In this document: positions 58,039 through 64,000 of the stretch, one piece after another
Layout of the letters: every line of letters starts with the position of its first letter
Numbering within the stretch: position 1 is the first letter of the stretch
Origin: Hyphomicrobiales bacterium
GTDB lineage: Bacteria; Pseudomonadota; Alphaproteobacteria; Rhizobiales; Rhizobiaceae
Direction of reading: 5' to 3'
NCBI GenBank assembly: GCA_900466475.1
Contig: UBMI01000026.1
Span: 1 to 64,000 of the forward strand
Length of the DNA: 64,000 nucleotides
The notes under the pieces: generated by a model
Told to the model about the DNA's origin: nothing
Database searches by the model: none
Seen by the model: only the letters and a program-made list of their open reading frames with translations
Made by a program: the position numbers and the translations under genes

Positions 58039-58758
58039 TCAGTTGAGCTGTTCGTATTTCGACCAAACGGCCTTTTGACCAAGCTTGGCGATCAGGGCCT
58101 CATGGGCCTCGGCTTCCGCCTCGCTCAATCGCGGCGCCAAGGGCCGCGGTCTCTCCATGATGGCTGCGACCACAACTTCGTCCGCCTCGGCATTGTCCTT
58201 GTTCTGGCTCGCAGATCCTGCGACGCCGAGCCCCAGTGCAGCCTGCCGGCCGCCGATCATTTCTATGTAGACTTCGGCGAGAAGTTCGGAGTCGAGGAGA
58301 GCACCGTGTTTGGTACGGTGCGAGTTGTCGATGCCATACCGGCGGCAGAGAGCGTCGAGCGAGTTCGGTCCCATCGGATGCTTGCGGCGAGCGAGAGAGA
58401 GCGTGTCGATCACGCGATCCGGCAGGATCGGCGGCTGGCCAAGCCTGGCAAGCTCGGCATTCACGAAGCCCATGTCGAAAGTGGCGTTGTGGGCGATCCA
58501 CTTGCCGTCGTCGCCGAAGAATTCCAGGATCTCCTCGACGACATCGGCAAAGGGTGGCTTGTCCTTCAGGAACTCGTCTGTGATGCCGTGAACGGCGAGC
58601 GCATCCGGATGGACCTTCTGATCACCCGGATTGACGAAAAGGTGAAGCGTCCTTCCTGTCGGGAAATGATTGAAGAGTTCGATGCCGCCGATTTCGATGA
58701 TGCGGTCCATGCGGTTGTCGAGGCCGGTGGTTTCCGTATCGAAAATGATCTCACGCAT
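58039..58758 (-). CDS. dnaQ: DNA polymerase III epsilon subunit
   Basis: DnaQ proofreading exonuclease, 239 residues. DEDD-family motifs: FDTETTGLD (Asp8, Glu10), WIAHNATFDMGF, and HGALLDSELLAE. C-terminal tail would bind the polymerase alpha subunit. Overlaps the end of coaE by 8 bases. Confidence 0.96.
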   Translation of the reverse strand: MREIIFDTETTGLDNRMDRIIEIGGIELFNHFPTGRTLHLFVNPGDQKVHPDALAVHGITDEFLKDKPPFADVVEEILEFFGDDGKWIAHNATFDMGFVNAELARLGQPPILPDRVIDTLSLARRKHPMGPNSLDALCRRYGIDNSHRTKHGALLDSELLAEVYIEMIGGRQAALGLGVAGSASQNKDNAEADEVVVAAIMERPRPLAPRLSEAEAEAHEALIAKLGQKAVWSKYEQLN

Positions 58759-59362
58759 GTGGGACTTCTTCCTTCGCTATCCGCTTCTTCAAGTCGGCGA
58801 CGATATCAGCCACCTGTTCTCTCGTCGTCTCTATGGCGTGGCTGCTATCCACGATGTAGTCGGCCCGACGGCGTTTTTCCGCATCCGACATCTGGCGGGA
58901 GAGAATCATATTGAATTTTTCTTCCGTCATGTTCGGTCGCGCAAGCACCCTCTCCCGCTGAATCTGTGGATCGGCGCTGACAACGACAATGACATCCACC
59001 CTCTTTTCCGCGCCGGTTTCAAAAAGCAGGGGGATGTCGAGCACGACCATATCTGCTCCCGCCTCTTTCTGCCGTGCCAGGAATTCACTCTCCCGCTTGC
59101 GCACCAGGGGATGAACAATCTCTTCGAGCCGCTTGAAGCCAGTTGGATCTCGAGCGAGTTGGCGGCCAAGTTGCTCGCGATCGACGACACCGTTCTTCAT
59201 CGTACCGGGGAAAGCAGCGTTGACCAAAGGTGCTGCCTCGCCGGCATAGAGATCGTGTACGACAGCATCCGAATCGTTGACCGCGACACCGGCTTCGGCA
59301 AAGAGCTTCGCCGTTGTCGACTTGCCCATTCCGATGGAGCCGGTGAGGCCGATCTTCAGCAT
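58751..59362 (-). CDS. coaE: Dephospho-CoA kinase
   Basis: CoaE, 203 residues. Walker A GLTGSIGMGKSTTAKLF at the N terminus, DIPLLFETGAEKRVD, and the lid ARPNMTEEKF. Last step of CoA synthesis. One-base overlap with aroE stop. Confidence 0.96.
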   Translation of the reverse strand: MLKIGLTGSIGMGKSTTAKLFAEAGVAVNDSDAVVHDLYAGEAAPLVNAAFPGTMKNGVVDREQLGRQLARDPTGFKRLEEIVHPLVRKRESEFLARQKEAGADMVVLDIPLLFETGAEKRVDVIVVVSADPQIQRERVLARPNMTEEKFNMILSRQMSDAEKRRRADYIVDSSHAIETTREQVADIVADLKKRIAKEEVPHA

Positions 59363-60219
59363 CAGTGTCTTTCCATATCTGCAATGATCAGTGCACGTAG
59401 CGTTTCATCGACGACGGGCCGCCTGCCGAACCATTTTTCAAATCCCGGAACCGCCTGATGCAGGAGCATGCCGAGGCCATCGACGATAGCAAAACCCTGT
59501 TCTTCTGCCTGTGCGAGGATCGGTGTTTTCAGCGGCACATAAACGATGTCGGTGACGACTGCGTCCGAGAGCATCGGAGAGAAATCGATGGCGGGCGCTG
59601 CCTCGCCGTCCATGCCGAGAGAGGTGGTGTTGATGAAGAGGCCCGCCCCTTTCATCACTTCGCCGAGAGCTGCGGTCGGGTGGGCGTGGACTTTTGAACC
59701 GAAGCGATCGGCCAGTTCTTGCGCCCGCTCTACGGTGCGGTTGACGACATGGATTTCCTTGAAGCCGCGGTCGCGGACCGCCTGGATGACGGCGCGACTT
59801 GCACCGCCGGCGCCGAAGATGACGACCTGGTCATGCCGGTCCCATCCCGGATGGCGCTCATCGAGATTGGCGGTGAACCCGCGACCATCGGTGTTGGTCG
59901 CAAGTATTTTCCCGTCTTCCAGCCACAGCGTATTCGAGGCGCCCAGTTCTTCGGAAAGCTCATCCGGTCTATCAGCGAGTTTGAACGCCATCTCCTTATG
60001 GGGAATCGTGACATTGCCGCCGACGAAACCGGCGCTGCCGCTTCTTAGCGAGACGATAAAATCTGCAAAGGTTTCCGGGGCGACCTCATGCGCGCGGTAG
60101 CTGCCGGGCAGATCGAGGGTCTTCAACCAGTAGCCATGGATCAATGGTGAGCGCGAGTGCTTGACGGGAAAGCCCGTGACAAACGCCTTCGGCCCATGTG
60201 TTTCACGTGAATCATCCAT
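59362..60219 (-). CDS. aroE: Shikimate dehydrogenase
   Basis: AroE, 285 residues. Substrate loop VKHSRSPLIHGYW, catalytic Lys in VTIPHKEMAF, and NADPH-binding GAGGASRAVIQA. Start taken at ATG 60219, which gives MDDSRETHG before the conserved domain; it overlaps the maf stop by 8 bases. The first codons encode the parS-like palindrome. Confidence 0.95.
   Translation of the reverse strand: MDDSRETHGPKAFVTGFPVKHSRSPLIHGYWLKTLDLPGSYRAHEVAPETFADFIVSLRSGSAGFVGGNVTIPHKEMAFKLADRPDELSEELGASNTLWLEDGKILATNTDGRGFTANLDERHPGWDRHDQVVIFGAGGASRAVIQAVRDRGFKEIHVVNRTVERAQELADRFGSKVHAHPTAALGEVMKGAGLFINTTSLGMDGEAAPAIDFSPMLSDAVVTDIVYVPLKTPILAQAEEQGFAIVDGLGMLLHQAVPGFEKWFGRRPVVDETLRALIIADMERH
60199..60214. other. 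parS-like site at the maf / aroE junction
   Basis: TGTTTCACGTGAATCA, 15 of 16 positions of the bacterial parS consensus TGTTTCACGTGAAACA. It lies within the first codons of aroE and reaches the maf stop codon, about 1.5 kb from the candidate oriC. ParB binding is inference from sequence and position. Confidence 0.7.
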
Positions 60220-60811
60220 CGATCGCATCCAGTTCCCGGAGTTTTGCAAGGAGGGGCAGCATGGGCAGACCGAGGATTGTGAAGTAGTCTCCGTCGATCT
60301 TCTCGAACAGCTGGATCCCCTCTCCCTCAAGCTGATAGGCACCGACGCTTGCCAGCGCCTTTGATCCGACGCGCTTCAAATGGCGCGCAATGAAATCATC
60401 AGTCAGCGGGCGCATCGCCAGTTCGGCATGCGCCACATGCTGCCATAAGACCTCGCCGTCTCTGACGATGGCGACTGCGCTATTCAGGCGGTGTGTTTTG
60501 CCGCCTAGCATGCGCAGATGGTTGGTGGCATCCGCAATGTCCTTCGGCTTGTGAAAAACCTGGGCACCGAGAGACATCGTCTGGTCCGAACCGATGACGA
60601 GGGCGCCACCGAAGCGCCGGCTGACTTCACGCGCTTTTGCCTCGGCTAGAACGAGTGCCACCTCATCCGGCGTAGCGCCCGATTTTTCCAGAGGTGCTTC
60701 GATTGCCCGTTCGTCAATGTGAGCGGCATGGGCTTCAAAAGCCAAGCCAGCATTTTTCATCAGCATCTGCCGGAACGGGCTCGATGATGCGAGAACGAGC
60801 TTCAGTGTCAT
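60212..60811 (-). CDS. maf: Maf-family nucleotide pyrophosphatase
   Basis: Maf-like protein, 199 residues. LASSSPFRQMLMKNAG at the N terminus and VIGSDQTMSL are family motifs of nucleoside triphosphate pyrophosphatases that clear modified or non-canonical nucleotides. Sits between ppsR (34 bases upstream) and aroE (overlapping) in a reverse operon. Confidence 0.94.
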   Translation of the reverse strand: MTLKLVLASSSPFRQMLMKNAGLAFEAHAAHIDERAIEAPLEKSGATPDEVALVLAEAKAREVSRRFGGALVIGSDQTMSLGAQVFHKPKDIADATNHLRMLGGKTHRLNSAVAIVRDGEVLWQHVAHAELAMRPLTDDFIARHLKRVGSKALASVGAYQLEGEGIQLFEKIDGDYFTILGLPMLPLLAKLRELDAIDG

Positions 60812-60845
60812 CCAGGTCCTCGAGAGCGATTCACTCGTTCAGCGC

Positions 60846-61667
60846 TTAACGCAGCTTTGGGCGCAGGGCAACGATTGCCGCTGCGGTTTCCTCGATCGAG
60901 CGCCGGGTGACGTCGATCATTGGCCAATTGTGACGAGCACAAAGGGAGCGCGCATATTTCAGCTCCTCCGAGATTGCGGCACGGTCGGTATAATGTTCCC
61001 GGTCGAAACCGGGCGTTGAGCCGAGAAGGCGATTCTCCCGGACCTGAGAAATCCGGTCGGTCGTTGCGATGAGGCAGACGATCAAGGGTTTTGTCGCGGT
61101 CGCCAAAGCTTCGGGCAAAGGCACACCATAGACGATCGGGATATTCGCAGTCTTGATGCCACGGTTTGCGAGATAGATGCTGGTCGGCGTCTTCGACGTG
61201 CGGCTGATGCCGACGATAACGACATCGGCTTCATTATAATCCTCCGGCATCTGGCCGTCGTCGTGATCCATCGTGAAATTCAGTGCTTCAATGCGCGCGA
61301 AGTAGCCGGCATTCATGACGTGCTGCGCCCCGACCCGCCTTCTCGAGGGAGCTCCAAGATAGATCTGGAACGCGCCGATGACAGGTTCCAGCACGTTGAC
61401 GGAGGCAACGCCCATTTCCGCGCAGCGTTCATCAATGATGCTGGCAAGCTCGGGATCGACGATCGTGTAGAGAACAATGCCGGGTTCACTGTCGATCGCC
61501 TGAAGGACAGGCATCAGCTGCTTGCGGTTTCGGATCAGCGGATAGACGTGCTCGATCGGCTGAGACGACTTGAACTGAGCCGAGGCGGCGCGGCCGGCGG
61601 AGATCAGAGTCTCGCCGGTCGAGTCAGAAATCAGATGCAGATGGAAGAAGTTCGTTCTGTTCTCCAC
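60846..61667 (-). CDS. ppsR: Pyruvate, phosphate dikinase regulatory protein
   Basis: A 273-residue DUF299 kinase/phosphorylase. P-loop GISRTSKTPTSIYLANRGIK is diagnostic. Such proteins reversibly phosphorylate PPDK or PEP synthase on Thr. GTG start at 61667. Which dikinase is the target is not shown here. It is the first gene of ppsR-maf-aroE-coaE-dnaQ; its 5' side borders the candidate origin. Confidence 0.93.
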   Translation of the reverse strand: MENRTNFFHLHLISDSTGETLISAGRAASAQFKSSQPIEHVYPLIRNRKQLMPVLQAIDSEPGIVLYTIVDPELASIIDERCAEMGVASVNVLEPVIGAFQIYLGAPSRRRVGAQHVMNAGYFARIEALNFTMDHDDGQMPEDYNEADVVIVGISRTSKTPTSIYLANRGIKTANIPIVYGVPLPEALATATKPLIVCLIATTDRISQVRENRLLGSTPGFDREHYTDRAAISEELKYARSLCARHNWPMIDVTRRSIEETAAAIVALRPKLR

Positions 61668-61752
61668 GCTATTTTCCGCCGCCTGTTGAAAAGACTGGAC
61701 AGCGAAGAGCTAATGGCGGGGCGGGGATCGAGGCAAGGGAAAACATGCCCGC

Positions 61753-61761
61753 TTATCCACA
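61753..61761 (+). promoter_or_regulatory. DnaA box
   Basis: TTATCCACA, exact match to the E. coli DnaA box, in the candidate oriC. Confidence 0.75.
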
Positions 61762-61841
61762 TCCGGAACTTTCGAGCGTCACTCGGGAGACGCTTGTGGA
61801 CTGTGGGGATGATATTCATGCCTTCCGAGATGATGCACAGC

Positions 61842-61850
61842 TTATCCACA
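61842..61850 (+). promoter_or_regulatory. DnaA box
   Basis: TTATCCACA, second exact match, same orientation, 89 bases from the first. Confidence 0.75.
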
Positions 61851-62069
61851 AGTTGAGGGTCAAAGTGAAGGCTTGGAAGGCGTTGGAATCTTTACCAGAT
61901 TCGAAGCGATCACCATTTTCTTCAGAGGTGCAGCATTTTCACTCCTCGTCAGTGCCGCGGGCGTGACAAATCGCGCTGTCAGTGGATGGATTTTAATCCT
62001 TGATAGACACCGACTCTAAGAAATAGAAACCTTTTAAAATATCTTTGGATTTTTATAGGGAAGAAGCGC

Positions 62070-63107
62070 TTGAACGAAACGCGCCGGAAAATCATGCGGG
62101 TTCTCGACGGAGAAACCCTCTCGCCCCCTCCCCTCTGGCTCATGAGACAGGCAGGTCGCTATCTGCCCGAGTACAGGGAAACGCGCGCGAAGGCAGGAAG
62201 TTTCCTCGATCTCTGTTATTCGCCTGACCATGCAGTCGAGGTGAGCCTTCAGCCGATACGGCGCTACGGTTTTGACGCCGCTATCCTGTTCTCGGATATC
62301 CTCGTCATTCCCGATGCGATGAAGCGCAATGTGCGTTTTACCGAGGGGCATGGCCCGGAGATGGATCCGATTGATGAGACAGGCATCGCTGGGCTCGACG
62401 GGGAAAATGTCGTCGATTACCTGCAGCCTGTGCTGGAGACGGTAAAGCGTTTGAGGAATGAGTTGCCTTCAGAGACGACGCTCCTCGGCTTCTGCGGCGC
62501 TCCCTGGACGGTTGCGACCTATATGATCGCTGGCCGAGGCACGCCTGACCAGGCGCCTGCGCGTCTGTTCGCGTATAGGCATCCGCGTGCGTTCGAGCAT
62601 TTGCTGATGCTGCTTGCGGATGTCTCTGCCGACTATCTCGTGGCTCAGATCGATGCGGGTGCTGATGCGGTGCAGATCTTCGATTCCTGGGCCGGTGTTC
62701 TCGGCGAGAAGGAGTTTGAAGCTTTCGCAATCCGTCCGGTGGCACGCATGATCGCTTCAATCAGGTCGCGGCGACCGCAGGCGCGGATCATCGCTTTCGC
62801 CAAAGGTGCGGGCTATATGCTCAAGACTTACCGGCAGAAGACCAGGGCTGATGCGATCGGGCTCGATTGGTCCGTGCCGCTTGCCTTTGCGGCCGAGCTG
62901 CAGAAGGACGGACCAGTGCAGGGCAATCTCGATCCAATGCGCGTCGTGGCTGGCGGTCGCTCACTGGAGGAAGGTATCGACGATATTCTTCAGGTGCTCG
63001 GAAACGGACCGCTGATCTTCAATCTCGGTCATGGCATTACGCCGCAGGCGGATCCGGAGAATGTACGCCGTCTTGTCGAGCGCGTGCGTGGCGCGAGGGT
63101 AGCGTAG
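62070..63107 (+). CDS. hemE: Uroporphyrinogen decarboxylase
   Basis: HemE, 345 residues. PLWLMRQAGRYLPEYRETR at the N terminus is the family signature, with ILFSDILVIPDAMK and GFCGAPWTVATYMI. Decarboxylates uroporphyrinogen III to coproporphyrinogen III in heme synthesis. TTG start at 62070 preceded by AGGGAAGAAG; a later in-frame ATG (62094) would cut conserved residues. Stop overlaps hemJ start by one base (TAGTG). Confidence 0.96.
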   Translation: MNETRRKIMRVLDGETLSPPPLWLMRQAGRYLPEYRETRAKAGSFLDLCYSPDHAVEVSLQPIRRYGFDAAILFSDILVIPDAMKRNVRFTEGHGPEMDPIDETGIAGLDGENVVDYLQPVLETVKRLRNELPSETTLLGFCGAPWTVATYMIAGRGTPDQAPARLFAYRHPRAFEHLLMLLADVSADYLVAQIDAGADAVQIFDSWAGVLGEKEFEAFAIRPVARMIASIRSRRPQARIIAFAKGAGYMLKTYRQKTRADAIGLDWSVPLAFAAELQKDGPVQGNLDPMRVVAGGRSLEEGIDDILQVLGNGPLIFNLGHGITPQADPENVRRLVERVRGARVA

Positions 63108-63643
63108 TGGAGAAGCAAACGGATAAGCGACCAGGTGTCTATGCGCGCCGGCGCGCCCATTTTGCGCTGATCTTCTTTGCACTTCTGGCCGTCGGGCTTT
63201 TCGCCTGGAACCCGGATAATCTCTATCTGTGGATCAAGGCGCTTCACATCATCGCGGTGATTTCCTGGATGGCGGGGCTGTTTTATATGCCACGGCTTTT
63301 CATCTATCATACGGATGCGGAGCCCGGTTCGGCGCAATCCGAGACCTTCAAGGTGATGGAGCGGCGGTTGCTCAGGATCATCATGAACCCGGCCATGATG
63401 CTGACCTGGATTCTCGGCCTTTATCTCGCCTGGTCAGTGTATGGTTTCCAGGGCGGCTGGCTGCATGCCAAGATTGGGCTCGTGGTTCTTCTGACGCTGG
63501 TCCATGTTTTCTTCAGCAGGGCCGTAAGCGCCTTTGAACGTGACGAAAACCGCCGTTCGGCGCGCTATTGGCGCTTCATGAACGAGGCTCCGACAGTCTT
63601 GATGATCCTCATCGTTATCCTCGTCGTGGTAAAGCCTTTTTAA
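63107..63643 (+). CDS. hemJ: Protoporphyrinogen oxidase HemJ
   Basis: HemJ-family membrane enzyme, 178 residues from GTG 63107. Four hydrophobic segments; conserved His in WIKALHIIAVISWMAGLFYMPRLFIYH and Arg/Lys-rich loop VMERRLLRIIMNPAM. Oxidises protoporphyrinogen IX to protoporphyrin IX, the penultimate heme step, without oxygen. Directly coupled to hemE. Confidence 0.93.
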   Translation: MEKQTDKRPGVYARRRAHFALIFFALLAVGLFAWNPDNLYLWIKALHIIAVISWMAGLFYMPRLFIYHTDAEPGSAQSETFKVMERRLLRIIMNPAMMLTWILGLYLAWSVYGFQGGWLHAKIGLVVLLTLVHVFFSRAVSAFERDENRRSARYWRFMNEAPTVLMILIVILVVVKPF

Positions 63644-63840
63644 GGTCGGAGGCGGCTGCGGTTAAATTTCAGTCATTTTAAGCAGCCCCCTTGCGGGCCG
63701 GGTTGTGACTCGCTATTTTCCGCGCATCTCATCTTCGTGGCATGTGTGTAGAGTTCAGTCGCCTGCGAGCCCCTTTCGCAGTACCGAATACGACCCAACA
63801 TCGCCTTTCCCCTTCTAAAATAAAGAGTATTGGTCACTTC
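63644..63840. other. Leader region between hemJ and rho
   Basis: 197 bases without a gene. Contains a GGCTGC / GCAGCC pair enclosing an AT-rich loop (about 63653-63688) and one GANTC (GACTC near 63707). Probably the rho promoter and leader; no ribosome-binding site is evident just before the rho ATG. Nothing more specific can be supported. Confidence 0.4.
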
Positions 63841-64000
63841 ATGGCTGAAATGAAGCTTCAGGAACTTAAGAGTAAATCCCCGACGGATCTTCTGGCTTTT
63901 GCCGAATCGCTCGAGGTCGAGAATGCGAGCACGATGCGCAAGCAGGAGCTCATGTTCGCAATCCTCAAGGTTCTTGCCAGCCAGGACATCGAAATCATCG
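63841..64000 (+). CDS. rho: Transcription termination factor Rho (5' end, cut by window)
   Basis: First 53 codons of rho. MAEMKLQELKSKSPTDLL and ENASTMRKQELMFAILK are the N-terminal RNA-binding-associated helical domain of Rho. The rest, including primary RNA-binding and ATPase domains, lies beyond the window. Location next to hemE-hemJ near the origin matches other rhizobia. Confidence 0.92.
   Translation, partial: MAEMKLQELKSKSPTDLLAFAESLEVENASTMRKQELMFAILKVLASQDIEII

Larger units (their letters stand above)
61668..62069. other. Candidate chromosomal replication origin (oriC)
   Basis: A 402-base gene-free region between divergent ppsR and hemE. It contains two perfect DnaA boxes TTATCCACA in the same orientation (61753-61761, 61842-61850), three GANTC sites (61886-61890, 61898-61902, 62012-62016), and an AT-rich tract toward hemE (61981-62060, TTTTAATCC to TTTTTATAGG). 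oriC beside hemE is the arrangement of Caulobacter and rhizobia. Confidence 0.8.

Noticed and set aside
61991..62005. CtrA site in the candidate oriC
   Set aside because: TTAATCCTTGATAGA matches only one full half-site of TTAA-N7-TTAA.

Overview
The window is core chromosome of a Rhizobiaceae alphaproteobacterium, most likely Rhizobium or a close relative. The evidence is high-GC coding with dense overlapping start/stop junctions, an actS-actR (RegB/RegA-type) pair, a chvI-chvG system joined to a PTS-Ntr gene set (short hprK, EIIA-Man type, HPr), a divL-type pseudo-kinase, addB-addA instead of recBCD, a trpF-trpB-trpA-accD-folC operon, and hemE next to a probable replication origin. I see no rRNA, tRNA, insertion sequence, prophage or CRISPR. 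It does not look like an accessory island.

Layout. 1-7.1 kb: ornithine cyclodeaminase-like gene, hrpB, redox sensor-regulator actS-actR, mmcB (reverse) and an L,D-transpeptidase lipoprotein. 7.1-14.3 kb (reverse): malate synthase glcB, a lone cytochrome P450, a DUF1402 exported protein with lytic-transglycosylase-like motifs, then hslV-GNAT-hslU. 14.4-19.9 kb (forward): histidine operon hisB-DUF2628-hisH-two unknown ORFs-hisA-hisF-hisE followed by coaA. 19.9-22.7 kb (reverse): alkB, arfB, pckA. 22.9-26.9 kb (forward): chvI-chvG-hprK-EIIA-ptsH. 27-33.5 kb: ahcY (with a strong palindromic operator candidate), divL, a tsaE-amgK fusion and murU. 33.5-40.6 kb: addB, addA, trxA. 40.6-45.7 kb (reverse): folC, accD, trpA, trpB, trpF. 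45.8-50.6 kb (reverse): YgjP-like metallopeptidase, DUF2852 protein, PHA depolymerase, FAH-family hydrolase, glutathionyl-hydroquinone reductase-like protein; then a forward nitroreductase. 51.4-56.8 kb (reverse): gyrB, XRE regulator, Smr protein, mltA, TimA/Tim44-like protein. 56.9-58 kb (forward): fxsA, secB. 58-61.7 kb (reverse): dnaQ, coaE, aroE, maf, ppsR. 61.7-62.07 kb: candidate oriC. 62.07-64 kb (forward): hemE, hemJ and the 5' end of rho.

How the genes fit together. Much of the window is envelope, redox and cell-cycle control around the origin: ActS-ActR (redox/acid), ChvG-ChvI (acid/envelope stress) with PTS-Ntr proteins and neighbouring pckA (gluconeogenesis), and DivL (CtrA network). 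Cell-wall recycling is represented by AmgK-MurU, MltA and the L,D-transpeptidase. The most notable signals are the oriC region with two perfect DnaA boxes, a 15/16 parS-like site about 1.5 kb from it at the maf/aroE junction, the tyrosine in place of histidine in DivL, the triple half-site palindrome upstream of ahcY, the TsaE-AmgK fusion beside MurU, AddB without Fe-S cysteines, AccD with a degenerate zinc ribbon, and two unrecognised proteins inside the his operon. No clearly new multi-gene system was found; the his-operon pair and the DUF1402 protein are the best candidates for undescribed function.
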